From Amycolatopsis japonica (GTDB taxonomy: Bacteria; Actinomycetota; Actinomycetes; Mycobacteriales; Pseudonocardiaceae), in assembly GCF_000732925.1 (NCBI RefSeq), contig NZ_CP008953.1, positions 5,642,001 through 5,706,000 of the forward strand: DNA of 64,000 nucleotides. Reading direction: 5' to 3'. Below, in pieces: positions 9,650 through 17,551 of this stretch. Position numbers and translations under genes: made by a program. The first letter of the stretch is position 1. Each line of letters opens with the position of its first letter. Under the pieces are notes generated by a model. The model ran no database searches. It was not told where the DNA came from and was given only the letters and a program-made list of their open reading frames with translations.

Positions 9650-10696
9650 GTGACCGCAAACCTCCGCACAGGCAGCGATTTCGCCCGTCTGTCCCGCCGC
9701 GTCAGCGAAGCGGGCCTCCTCGACCGCCGTCCCGGCTACTACGTCTTCCGCATCGGCCTGGTCGCCACCCTCTTCGTCGGCGGCTGGATCGCCTTCTTCG
9801 CGATCGGGGATTCCTGGTGGCAGCTGGGGATCGCCGTGTTCCAGGCGGTGATGTTCGGCCAGATCGCCTTGCTGTCGCACGATCTCGCGCACCGCCAGGT
9901 GTTCCGGACCCGTCGCCCGAGCGAGATCGCCGGCCGGATCGCGGGCAATCTCGGTGTCGGCATGAGTTACGGCTGGTGGATGGACAAGCACACCCGCCAC
10001 CACGCGAACCCGAACCACGAGGACCTCGACCCCGACGTCGATCCGGACATCCTCGTGTGGTCGAAGGAGCAGGCGCGGGCCAGCAAGGGACTTCCGCGGT
10101 TCATCGGCCGCTACCAGGCGTTCCTGTTCTTCCCGTTGCTCACCCTCGAAGGCCTGAACCTGCACTTCTCCGGTATCCGCGCGGTCTGGAAGCCGGGTCT
10201 GCGAAGGCGCGGGCTCGAAGCGGCCTTGCTGCTGACGCATTTCGCGCTCTACTTCAGCGCGCTGCTCGTGGTCCTCTCGCCCGGCAAGGCACTCGTCTTC
10301 TTCATCGTCCACAAAGCACTGTGGGGTGTCTACATGGGATCGATCTTCGCGCCGAACCACAAGGGGATGCCGATCCTGTCCGGCGACACCGAACTCGACT
10401 TCCTGCGCAAGCAGGTGCTCACCTCACGCAACGTCCGCGGTGGCCGCGTCGTCGATGTCGCGCTCGGCGGGCTCAACTACCAGATCGAGCACCACTTGTT
10501 CCCGAGTATGCCGTCGCCGCATCTTCGCCGCGCCCGGCCCATCGTCCAAGAATACTGCGCGGAAATCGGCGTCCCGTATCACGAGACGGGGCTCCTCGAG
10601 TCGTACTCGCTCGCGTTGCGGAGCCTGCACGAAGCGGGTGAGCCGATCCGACTTTCGTCGGGTTCACCGGCTGAGACGCCCGCCGGACGCCGTTGA
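9650..10696 (+). CDS. Membrane fatty acid desaturase (acyl-lipid/acyl-CoA type)
   Basis: A 348-residue integral membrane desaturase. The three iron-binding histidine boxes are HDLAH (residues 77-81), HTRHH (114-118) and QIEHH (about 277-281). Hydrophobic stretches are at about 35-52, 58-76 and 190-230. This is the class of DesA3 (stearoyl-CoA delta-9 desaturase) and of linoleoyl-CoA desaturase-like enzymes, which need an oxidoreductase partner; none is encoded beside it. The start is GTG. Position of desaturation is not readable from sequence. Confidence 0.87.
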   Translation: MTANLRTGSDFARLSRRVSEAGLLDRRPGYYVFRIGLVATLFVGGWIAFFAIGDSWWQLGIAVFQAVMFGQIALLSHDLAHRQVFRTRRPSEIAGRIAGNLGVGMSYGWWMDKHTRHHANPNHEDLDPDVDPDILVWSKEQARASKGLPRFIGRYQAFLFFPLLTLEGLNLHFSGIRAVWKPGLRRRGLEAALLLTHFALYFSALLVVLSPGKALVFFIVHKALWGVYMGSIFAPNHKGMPILSGDTELDFLRKQVLTSRNVRGGRVVDVALGGLNYQIEHHLFPSMPSPHLRRARPIVQEYCAEIGVPYHETGLLESYSLALRSLHEAGEPIRLSSGSPAETPAGRR

Positions 10697-10721
10697 CACT
10701 CCAGATACGGCTTCTTACTTT
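10693..10721 (+). promoter_or_regulatory. Sigma-70-type promoter for a leaderless HTH gene
   Basis: TTGACA (10693-10698) and TACTTT (10716-10721) are 17 bp apart. The ATG of the next gene is 7 nt after the -10 hexamer, where transcription would start, so the mRNA would be leaderless. The -35 overlaps the desaturase stop codon. Confidence 0.6.
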
Positions 10722-10727
10722 CAGTGC

Positions 10728-11078
10728 ATGTCGCCCCCGAAGATCTTCCCCGGCGCCACCCTGCATCCAGAACCGTTCCCGCGGGCCCTGCGCGCGGCGA
10801 TCACGGCCAGCGGGCTCCCGCTCGACCGGATCCGCCATCGCCTCGAACTCCGCGGCGTCTCCATCAGTGTGCCGACGCTGAGCCATTGGCAGTCCGGCAG
10901 ACGGAGACCGGAACGCCCGGAATCGCTCCGGGCGCTCGCCGAACTCGAACAACTGTTGTCGTTGCCGCCGTTGGCCTTGCGTTCCTTGCTCGGCCCGCCC
11001 CGGCCCCGCGGACGAAAGAGCTCGGTCCCGGCACAGCGCCGGGACCGAGCCACCCCCGAGGGAACCTATCCGACGTAG
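10728..11078 (+). CDS. Short helix-turn-helix (XRE-like) protein, probably truncated
   Basis: A 116-residue protein whose residues 15-85 (LRAAITASGLPLDRI, then SVPTLSHWQSGRRRPERPES and LRALAELEQLL) form a clear XRE-like DNA-binding domain common in actinobacteria. From memory of the family, relatives continue for a further 150-250 residues after the LLGPPRPRGR segment. Here the frame runs into a terminator hairpin (11020-11050) and stops 28 residues later, overlapping the convergent protease gene. It therefore looks like a domain-only or eroded version. The ATG start is supported by the leaderless promoter directly upstream. Confidence 0.65.
   Translation: MSPPKIFPGATLHPEPFPRALRAAITASGLPLDRIRHRLELRGVSISVPTLSHWQSGRRRPERPESLRALAELEQLLSLPPLALRSLLGPPRPRGRKSSVPAQRRDRATPEGTYPT
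11020..11050. terminator. Bidirectional hairpin terminator
   Basis: Perfect 13-bp arms GCTCGGTCCCGGC / GCCGGGACCGAGC with a 5-nt loop, no T-tract. It lies 16 bp past the stop of the leftward protease gene, and inside the last codons of the rightward HTH gene. Confidence 0.75.
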
Positions 11079-12229
11079 AGCGTGCGGTTCGGGCTGCCGC
11101 TACCGGGGTTGGTGACCTTCCCCGGAGTCGAAGCGCTGATCAGCGCCTGAGCGACCTGCGCCGCGGTGGCGCCGGTGTGCGACGACAGGTACAGCGCCGC
11201 GGCACCCGCCACGTGCGGCGCGGCGAACGAGGTGCCGTTACCGGTGTAGGTCGCGGTGTCGTTGTCCTTCCAGGCCGACGTGATCGAGACACCCGGCGCG
11301 AACAGGTCGACCACGGAACCGTAGTTGGAGAACGAAGCGCGGCGGTCGGTGCGGTCCGCCGCGGCGACCGTGAGCGCCTCGGTGACCCGCGCGGGCGAGG
11401 TGTTCGCGGCGTTCACGTTGGAATTGCCGGCGGCGATCGTCCAGGTGACCCCCGACTTGATGGAGTTCCGCACCGCGGTGTCCAGCGCGGTCGACGCGCC
11501 ACCACCAAGGCTGGCGTTGGCCACGGCGGGCTTCTTGGCGTTCTTGGTGATCCAGTCGACGCCCGAGATCACCCCCGCGGTCGTGCCGCTTCCGTCGGAG
11601 CCGAGAACGCGCACCGGGTACAGCGAAGCACCCTTGGCGACACCGTATTTCGCACCGGCGATCGTCGCCGCGACATGGGTGCCGTGACCGTAACCGTCGT
11701 CCGCGTTGGTGTCATTGTCGACGAAGTCGTAACCCTGCTTCACCCGGCCGCCGAAATCGGTGTGCGTGGCACGGATCCCGGTGTCGAGAACGTAGACGTT
11801 CACATTCGAAGCGGTCGTCGAATAAGTGTACTTTCCGTCGAGCGGAAGATCGCGCTGATCGATGCGGTCGAGCCCCCACGACGGCGGATTCGTCTGCGTC
11901 GCCTCGGCGCGCAGCACCTTGTTCTGTTCCACGAAGGCGACCGCCGGGTCGGCCGCGAGCCGTTTGGCCTGCCGCTCCTTCAGGGCCACCGAAAAACCGC
12001 TGATCCCCTGCGTGTACTGCCGCCCGATGGCACCACCGAACTTGCTTGCCAGCGAAGGCTTGTCGGCGGTCGAGCCGTCCTTGAGCACGACGATGTAGCT
12101 GTCGGCGACGGCGCCTTCCGCACCGGCGCCGACGATCGCGCCCTCGGCCGCCTGCGCCGGCGTCACGCCTGCCAAGACCGTGACGACGGCGGCGGCCAAC
12201 CCGATTCCGGCCAGTCTGCGAGAATTCAC
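11066..12229 (-). CDS. Secreted subtilisin-like serine protease (S8)
   Basis: A 387-residue preproprotease. The signal peptide (MNSRRLAG, then a hydrophobic core) ends at AQA around residue 27. An inhibitor-I9 propeptide covers about 44-107 (DSYIVVLKDG start). The S8 catalytic domain (about 120-385) shows Asp149 in VLDTG, His182 in GHGTHVAA, oxyanion Asn269 in AAGNSN and Ser334 in GTSFAAPHVAG. It should be exported and self-processed; there is no cell-wall anchor, so it is probably released. It lies downstream of hsaB on the same strand, but a hairpin (12254-12281) separates them, so co-regulation with the steroid genes is doubtful. Confidence 0.93.
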   Translation of the reverse strand: MNSRRLAGIGLAAAVVTVLAGVTPAQAAEGAIVGAGAEGAVADSYIVVLKDGSTADKPSLASKFGGAIGRQYTQGISGFSVALKERQAKRLAADPAVAFVEQNKVLRAEATQTNPPSWGLDRIDQRDLPLDGKYTYSTTASNVNVYVLDTGIRATHTDFGGRVKQGYDFVDNDTNADDGYGHGTHVAATIAGAKYGVAKGASLYPVRVLGSDGSGTTAGVISGVDWITKNAKKPAVANASLGGGASTALDTAVRNSIKSGVTWTIAAGNSNVNAANTSPARVTEALTVAAADRTDRRASFSNYGSVVDLFAPGVSITSAWKDNDTATYTGNGTSFAAPHVAGAAALYLSSHTGATAAQVAQALISASTPGKVTNPGSGSPNRTLYVG

Positions 12230-12253
12230 GTTGCTGTCCCCATTCCTTGGTGA

Positions 12254-12281
12254 GCTTCCGCCGAAAACGCTAAGCGGAAGC
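12254..12281 (-). terminator. Hairpin after hsaB
   Basis: GCTTCCGC (12254-12261) and GCGGAAGC (12274-12281) are perfect 8-bp arms with a 12-nt loop. The hairpin is 41 bp past the hsaB stop and 25 bp before the protease start. It probably ends the hsaADCB transcript. Confidence 0.55.
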
Positions 12282-12321
12282 CACCGGAAAGGACAGCTTT
12301 ACATTTTTTCGTTTATACGGA

Positions 12322-12876
12322 TTAAAGCCAGTCGTCGGGACGCGGCCACGGCATGAGCGCGGCGAGCGCGTCCGTCACCGGTTCGGTCACCGTGTACCGC
12401 CCGCGGTGGAACAGCAGCGGCCGATCGTCGGACGGTTCCCCGAGCGCGGTGACCCGGCCGACGACGACGTAATGGTCCCCCGCCTCGTGCACCGCTTCGA
12501 GCGTGCAGTCGATCCACGTCAATGCCCCGGTCAGCAAAGGAGATCCGGACGGGGCGGGGGTCCAGTCGACCGACGCGAACTTGTCCGCGCCCCGCGCGCC
12601 GAACACCGCGCTGACGTCTTGCTGATCTTCGGCGAGCACGTTGACGGCGAACCGGCCGGACTCGGCGAGTACCGCCCACGTCCGGGAAGTCTTGGCAGGG
12701 CAGAAAAGCACCAGCGGCGGATCCAGTGAAAGCGCCGCGAAAGACTGGCACGCGAAGCCCACCGGAGCCTCGCCGTCGTGTCCGGTCACGACCGCCACGC
12801 CCGTGCAGAAATGCCCGAGCACCGTGCGGAACCGTGCCGGATCGATGTCCGCGCCGAGGTCCGTCACCGGGGTCAC
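12322..12876 (-). CDS. hsaB: HsaB, flavin reductase of the 3-HSA monooxygenase
   Basis: A 184-residue flavin reductase-like protein (M. tuberculosis HsaB is similar in length). It has the FMN-binding split-barrel features FRTVLGHFCTGVAVVTG, GFACQSFAALSLDPPLVLFC and FAVNVLAEDQ, and a closing HRGRYTV. It supplies reduced flavin to HsaA, which hydroxylates 3-HSA, the phenolic 9,10-seco steroid. The GTG start overlaps the hsaC stop (GTGA); this fixes the start despite longer in-frame possibilities. Last gene of the hsaADCB operon, the same order as Rv3570c-Rv3567c. Confidence 0.92.
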   Translation of the reverse strand: MTPVTDLGADIDPARFRTVLGHFCTGVAVVTGHDGEAPVGFACQSFAALSLDPPLVLFCPAKTSRTWAVLAESGRFAVNVLAEDQQDVSAVFGARGADKFASVDWTPAPSGSPLLTGALTWIDCTLEAVHEAGDHYVVVGRVTALGEPSDDRPLLFHRGRYTVTEPVTDALAALMPWPRPDDWL

Positions 12877-13787
12877 GACTGACCCGGCGGACGCGCGCCG
12901 ACTGAAAAGTCGTGTCCCCACAAGGAAACCGCCGTACTCTCTCGGGCGATCCAGCTTTCGTCGTCCACTTGACGTCCCTCGCAGCCGTATTCGACATCGA
13001 AGCCACCGGGGGTCTTCATGTAGAACGAGAGCATCAGATCGTTGACGTGCCGCCCGAGGGTCGCCGACATCGGCACCTTCCGGCGGATGGCCCGGTCGAG
13101 ACAGAGACCGACATCGTCGGTGTTCTCCACTTCGACCATGAGATGCACGATGCCGCTGGGAGTCGGCATCGGGAGGAACGCGAGACTGTGGTGACGCGGG
13201 TTGCAGCCGAAGAACCGTAGCCACGCCGGGGCACCGTCGGCGGGCCTGCCGACCATCTGCGGCGGCAGTTTCATCGAGTCCCGCAGCCGGAAACCGAGCA
13301 CGTCGCGGTAGAAGCGCAGGGACGCCTCATCGTCGTGTGTGGACAGGACGACGTGCCCGAGCCCCTGCTCACCGGTCACGAACTTGTGCCCGTACGGGCT
13401 CACCACGCGCCGATGTTGCAGCGCGACCCCGTGGAACACTTCGAGCGTGTTGCCCGAGGGGTCCTCAAAGGACACAAGGCCGTCGACCCGGCGATCGGCC
13501 AGCTGATCCGGCGTGCCTTCCTTGTACGGCACCGAGTGCGCGTCGAGCGACGCCCGGATCTCGTCGAGTTCGCCGGCGTTGGCGACCTCCCAGCCCGCGA
13601 CGGCGAGCCTGTCGCGCTCGCCGGGGAACACCACGAGCCGCGCCGGGAAATCGTCCATGCGCAGGTAAAGCGCCTCGGGATTCGTGCCGGAACCCTCGAC
13701 CATGCCGAGGACCTTCAGCCCGTATTCGCGCCACGCGGCCATGTCGGTGGCTTCGATACGCAGGTAGGCGAGCGAACGGATACCCAT
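12873..13787 (-). CDS. hsaC: HsaC, extradiol ring-cleavage dioxygenase
   Basis: A 304-residue type I extradiol dioxygenase made of two VOC domains (about residues 1-130 and 140-290). The Fe(II) ligands are His145, His215 and Glu266, at the same positions as reported for M. tuberculosis HsaC. It cleaves the catechol 3,4-DHSA by meta-cleavage to 4,9-DSHA, opening steroid ring A. The start ATG overlaps the hsaD stop (TGATG) and its end overlaps hsaB. The C-terminal tail (GRQVDDESWIARESTAVSLW) is complete. Identification is very secure. Confidence 0.95.
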   Translation of the reverse strand: MGIRSLAYLRIEATDMAAWREYGLKVLGMVEGSGTNPEALYLRMDDFPARLVVFPGERDRLAVAGWEVANAGELDEIRASLDAHSVPYKEGTPDQLADRRVDGLVSFEDPSGNTLEVFHGVALQHRRVVSPYGHKFVTGEQGLGHVVLSTHDDEASLRFYRDVLGFRLRDSMKLPPQMVGRPADGAPAWLRFFGCNPRHHSLAFLPMPTPSGIVHLMVEVENTDDVGLCLDRAIRRKVPMSATLGRHVNDLMLSFYMKTPGGFDVEYGCEGRQVDDESWIARESTAVSLWGHDFSVGARPPGQS

Positions 13788-14635
13788 CAGGAGGCTCCCA
13801 GGAAGTCGAGTGCCAGCCGGTTGAACTCGTCGAACTTCTCCAGCTGCGCCCAGTGCCCGCAGCCGCCGAACACGTGCAGCTGCGCACGCGGGATCGTCTT
13901 GAGCGCGAGCAGCGCGCCGTCGAGCGGGTTCACCCGGTCTTCGCGCCCCCAGATGAGGAGCACGCGCTGGCGCAGGCGATGCGCCTCACGCCACAGCATG
14001 CCCTCTTCGTAGGAGTCCGGCTGGGCGAAAGACTTCCCCATCGCCTTCATCGCGGCCAGCGACTCCGGCGCGCTCGCGGCGGCGAACCGCTCGTCGATCA
14101 GTTCGTCGGTGATCAGTGACTGGTCGTGCACCATGATCCGCAGGAAGGCTTCGAGCTTCTCGCGGCTCGGCCCCGGCGGGGCACTGAACCGGCCGAGGTT
14201 CTTGATGCCTTCCGTGGGATCGGGGGCGAACAGGTTCACGCTCAGGCCGCCCGGTCCCATCAGGACGAGCCGCCCGGCCCGCTTCGGATGGTTGAGCGCG
14301 AGCCGCACGGAAGCCCCGCCGCCGAGCGAGTTCCCGACGAAATGCGCCCGCTCGATCCCGAGTTCGTCCATCAGCCCGACCACGGCGTCCGCGCTGTGCC
14401 GGAAGTACTGCGGATGCTCGGTCGGTTTGTCCGACCGGCCGAACCCGGGCTGGTCGACGGCCAACGTCCGGTAGTTCTTACCGAACACCGGGAGGTTGCG
14501 GCCGAAGTTGCTCCACGCCGACGCGCCGGGCCCACCGCCGTGCAGCAGGATCACCGTCTCCGCGTGTTCCGCACCCGCCTCGTGGTAGTGCAGCTTGAGT
14601 CCATCTTGGACGGTGACGTACTTGCCTTCGGTCAT
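13787..14635 (-). CDS. hsaD: HsaD, meta-cleavage product hydrolase
   Basis: A 282-residue alpha/beta hydrolase of the MCP-hydrolase group. The oxyanion segment is HGGGPGASAW (32-41), the nucleophile is Ser103 in GNSLGG, the acid Asp233 in REDRVNP and the base His261 in GGCGHWAQ. It hydrolyses the C-C bond of 4,9-DSHA to give the CD-ring propionate (HIP/DOHNAA) and a C5 dienoate, so its product feeds the fadD3 operon at the left of the window. Starts inside the hsaA stop (TGATG). Confidence 0.95.
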   Translation of the reverse strand: MTEGKYVTVQDGLKLHYHEAGAEHAETVILLHGGGPGASAWSNFGRNLPVFGKNYRTLAVDQPGFGRSDKPTEHPQYFRHSADAVVGLMDELGIERAHFVGNSLGGGASVRLALNHPKRAGRLVLMGPGGLSVNLFAPDPTEGIKNLGRFSAPPGPSREKLEAFLRIMVHDQSLITDELIDERFAAASAPESLAAMKAMGKSFAQPDSYEEGMLWREAHRLRQRVLLIWGREDRVNPLDGALLALKTIPRAQLHVFGGCGHWAQLEKFDEFNRLALDFLGAS

Positions 14636-15810
14636 CAGACCATCGCATTCTCGACGGGCAGCCCGAAGGCGCCGGTTCCGAACATGACGTAGGCGCGCTC
14701 GGCGTCGTTCGCCGCGTGCACCCGGCCGGCGTGGGCGTCGCGCCAGAACCGCTGGATCGGGGTTCCGGCCTGCAGCGCGCGGCCGCCGGAGTTCTCGAAA
14801 AGCCGGTCGATGGCGAAGATCGCGCGTTCCGTACCGCGGACCTGGTCGCGGCGGACCCGCAGCCGGGTGGGGAACGGGAGCTTCTCCCCCTGGCACGCCA
14901 GCTGGTACAGCTCGTCGATGTTGTGCGTCAGCTGGAGCCAGGCCGCGTCGATCTCGCTGGCCGCCTCGGCGATGCGCACCTTCGCGAACGGGTCCTCTTT
15001 GGACTGTTCGCCCGCGTACGCCGCGCGGACCCGCTTGCCCTGGTGCTCGACGTGCGCGTCGTAGGCGCCCTGCGCCATCCCGATGATCGGCGCGGTGATC
15101 GTGCTCGGATGCACCGAACCGTACGGCAGTTTGTACAGCGGCCCGGGGTTGATCTCCTGGCCCGGCGTCTTGCACCTCGACGTCGCGATGAAGCTCAGCG
15201 CGCGGTGTTTCGGGACGAACACGTCGTTCACGATGATGTCGTTGGACCCGGTGCCGCGCAGGCCCACGGTGTCCCAGACGTCTTCGATCGTGTAGTCGGA
15301 GATCGGCACCAGGTAGGTGCAGAAGTCGACGGGTTTGCCGTCCTTGAACGTCGGCCCGCCCAGCAGCACCCAGGTCGCGTGGTCGCAGCCCGAGGAGAAA
15401 CTCCAGCGCCCGCTGAGCCGGTAGCCGCCCTCGACGACGTCCGCCTTGCCCATCGGCGCGTACGACGACGAGATCCGGACGTCGGTGTCGTCACCCCAGA
15501 CGTCCTGCTGCGCCTGCGCCTCGAACAGGCCGAGGTGCCACGGGTGGACGCCGAGGATGGAGGCGACCCAGCCGGTGGACCCGCACGCGCTCGCGACGAG
15601 TTTGACCGCGGTGTAGAAGCTCACCGGGTCGGCTTCGATGCCACCGAAGGTCTTCGGCTGCAGCATCTTGAAGAACCCGGTCTCCTGCAGGGATTTGACG
15701 GACTCCTCGGGAACGCGCCTGGCGTCCTCCGCCTCCTGCGCCCGCTCCCGCAGGACCGGCAGCAGCTCCCGGATCCCCGCGATCACGTCCTGCGCGGCGT
15801 GCTCGCTCAT
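14635..15810 (-). CDS. hsaA: HsaA, oxygenase of the 3-HSA monooxygenase
   Basis: A 391-residue flavin-dependent monooxygenase with the acyl-CoA-dehydrogenase fold (group D). Typical segments are MLQPKTFGGIEADPVSFY, STGWVASILGVHPWHLGLF, SGRWSFSSGCDHATWVLLG and a C-terminal FWRDAHAGRVHAANDAERAY. With HsaB it ortho-hydroxylates 3-HSA to the catechol 3,4-DHSA. ATG at 15810 follows GAGAGGGA; an upstream in-frame extension would read through the KstR operator and is not believable. A KstR site at 15855-15868 gives the operon its own promoter. Confidence 0.94.
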   Translation of the reverse strand: MSEHAAQDVIAGIRELLPVLRERAQEAEDARRVPEESVKSLQETGFFKMLQPKTFGGIEADPVSFYTAVKLVASACGSTGWVASILGVHPWHLGLFEAQAQQDVWGDDTDVRISSSYAPMGKADVVEGGYRLSGRWSFSSGCDHATWVLLGGPTFKDGKPVDFCTYLVPISDYTIEDVWDTVGLRGTGSNDIIVNDVFVPKHRALSFIATSRCKTPGQEINPGPLYKLPYGSVHPSTITAPIIGMAQGAYDAHVEHQGKRVRAAYAGEQSKEDPFAKVRIAEAASEIDAAWLQLTHNIDELYQLACQGEKLPFPTRLRVRRDQVRGTERAIFAIDRLFENSGGRALQAGTPIQRFWRDAHAGRVHAANDAERAYVMFGTGAFGLPVENAMV

Positions 15811-15853
15811 ATGCGTTCCCTCTCTCGCCATACTCCGTGAACCGGATCCAAGA

Positions 15854-17452
15854 CTAGAACACGTTCTCGTTTTTGTCGACCGATCCCCGGTCGAGCGCAC
15901 TGTGCAGTCCGGCACGCCGACCGGAAAACACGCAGTCGGCCAGCGACAGACCGCTCACATAGGACCTAGAACAGATTCCCACCGCGGTCCGGCCCGCCGC
16001 GTACAGACCGCGGATGGGGACCCCGGCCCCGGACCGCACGGCACCGGTCTCCTCGTCGACGACCAGGCCACCCAGGGTCAGCATCGGGCACGGATAGCCG
16101 AGGTTCGGCTTGATCGAGACGTCGATCAGCGAATACGGCGCCCGGTCCAGCGGCCGCGCGAATTCCCAGGGCTTACCCACCGGATCCGCGCCGGAACGCG
16201 CGGCCTCGACCGTGGCGGCAAGCCCGCCCGGATCGACGCCCGCCTTGCGCGCGACCTCGTCCAGCGACCCGGCGACGACCCGTTGCCGCAGGAGATAGCG
16301 CACCTGAAGTCCTTGGAACCATTGGCTTTGCCCGCGCGCGTCCCGTTTGACCTCCCCGACGATGGCGTCGTCGACCAGCAGCCAGCCGCGGCCGCCGTGC
16401 TCGGTGATCATGCGTTCGCCGACTGCGGCGCCGTAGCGGGATTCGTCGATGATCCGGCCGCCCGACTCGTCCACGAGCAGACCGCCGAGGAACGCCGACG
16501 GCGGGGTGATGAACCGCCAGGCGGAGATCCGCCCGAGTTCGGCGGTGGCGCCGCCCGCCTCGACGCCCATCCGGATACCGGATCCGTCGTCGGCCGAGGT
16601 CCCGAGCGCCAGCCCGCCCCGGTACGCGGGCGCGTGTTCGCGCACCATCTCGCGGTTCGCGATGAACCCGCCCGCCGCGAGAACGACCCCGCGCGTGGCG
16701 GAAATCCGCAGTTCACGGCCGTATCGGCGTTCGATCCGCTCCGCCCGCCGGTGCAACGACTTCCGCAGCGACGGCACGTAGATCCCCGGTTTCGCGGCAT
16801 ACGCGGACAGCTTCCGATGCGCGGCCCGCACGTGAGCGGGAGCGTCCCGCAGGGTGGACACCACGACGCCGGTGACGGTGCCGTCGTCGTCCACGATCAG
16901 GTTCCGCGCCACCGTCTGCGGCAGTACCTGGATCCCGCGGCTCCGGACCGCCTCGGCCAGGCGTTTCATCAGCAGTTTCCCGGAAGTGCCGGGACCCTTG
17001 ACGCGATGTCCGCGCGGCGCCGGCTTGGCCGCCTCGCGGAAACCGCCTGCCGCCTCGCTGCCCGAGTAGTACAGATAGTGCTTGTCGCTCGGATAAGACG
17101 TCTTGTACGGGCACAGACTTCCCTCGAAGGGGACGCCGTTGCCTTCCAGCCAGGAGATCATCTCCGTACTGCCCGCGCAGAACCGCCGCAGGGTCTCCTC
17201 GGAGACGACGTCGCCGACCTCGAGCCGCAGGTAGTCGTACATCGCGTCGACGCTGTCGTCGACGCCCGCGTCCCGCTGCTGCGCCGTCCCGCCACCGGCG
17301 TAGACGACACCGCCGCTGACCGCGCTCGCGCCACCGCCGGAGAACCGGTCCAGTACGAGCACCCGGGCACCGGCGTCGGCCGCTTCGATCGCCGCGCAGG
17401 CGCCCGCCGCACCGAAACCCACGATCACCACATCCGCGACGAGGGAGTCCAT
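15854..17452 (-). CDS. FAD-dependent 3-ketosteroid dehydrogenase-like protein (possible delta-4(5-alpha) type)
   Basis: A 532-residue flavoprotein of the fumarate reductase/3-ketosteroid dehydrogenase family. The dinucleotide fold is VVIVGFGAAGACAAIEA (GFGAAG at 12-17) and the C-terminal FAD segment GLYAAGRTAVGICSRSYVSG, with LSLADCVFSGRRAG following. It lacks the GRTYAGPGATIGP segment of true delta-1-KstD. The YVSGLSLADCVFSGRRAG ending resembles proteins described as 3-oxo-5-alpha-steroid 4-dehydrogenases (TesI type, Rv0785-like); this is from memory, not a search. It shares a KstR operator with divergent kstD and its stop codon overlaps the hsaA operator. FAD family certain, reaction uncertain. 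Confidence 0.78.
   Translation of the reverse strand: MDSLVADVVIVGFGAAGACAAIEAADAGARVLVLDRFSGGGASAVSGGVVYAGGGTAQQRDAGVDDSVDAMYDYLRLEVGDVVSEETLRRFCAGSTEMISWLEGNGVPFEGSLCPYKTSYPSDKHYLYYSGSEAAGGFREAAKPAPRGHRVKGPGTSGKLLMKRLAEAVRSRGIQVLPQTVARNLIVDDDGTVTGVVVSTLRDAPAHVRAAHRKLSAYAAKPGIYVPSLRKSLHRRAERIERRYGRELRISATRGVVLAAGGFIANREMVREHAPAYRGGLALGTSADDGSGIRMGVEAGGATAELGRISAWRFITPPSAFLGGLLVDESGGRIIDESRYGAAVGERMITEHGGRGWLLVDDAIVGEVKRDARGQSQWFQGLQVRYLLRQRVVAGSLDEVARKAGVDPGGLAATVEAARSGADPVGKPWEFARPLDRAPYSLIDVSIKPNLGYPCPMLTLGGLVVDEETGAVRSGAGVPIRGLYAAGRTAVGICSRSYVSGLSLADCVFSGRRAGLHSALDRGSVDKNENVF
15855..15868. promoter_or_regulatory. KstR operator of hsaADCB
   Basis: TAGAACACGTTCTC matches TnnAACnnGTTnnA except the last position. 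It is 45 bp before the hsaA ATG and covers the stop codon of the upstream flavoprotein gene. The same 17-bp sequence recurs at 17468. Confidence 0.82.
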
Positions 17453-17468
17453 GGCCCTACCCTAGAAC

Positions 17469-17482
17469 TAGAACACGTTCTC
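17469..17482. promoter_or_regulatory. KstR operator shared by kstD and the divergent flavoprotein gene
   Basis: TAGAACACGTTCTC (one mismatch to TnnAACnnGTTnnA) lies 17 bp from the leftward flavoprotein start and 70 bp from the kstD start. It is the only such site in the 99-bp divergent gap. Confidence 0.85.
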
Positions 17483-17551
17483 GTCTATGGTGACTGGAGC
17501 AGCGCGGATGCTGCTCGATACTTCCTACAACGTGTTTCAGGTGAGGGGCGT

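Noticed and set aside
11066..12229. The secreted protease as part of the hsa steroid operon
   Set aside because: A hairpin separates it from hsaB and there is no coupling; function does not fit.
15638..17551. N-terminal extension of kstD over more than 600 codons
   Set aside because: The extension is antisense to hsaA and the flavoprotein gene and crosses KstR operators. ATG 17552 with its ribosome-binding site is the true start.
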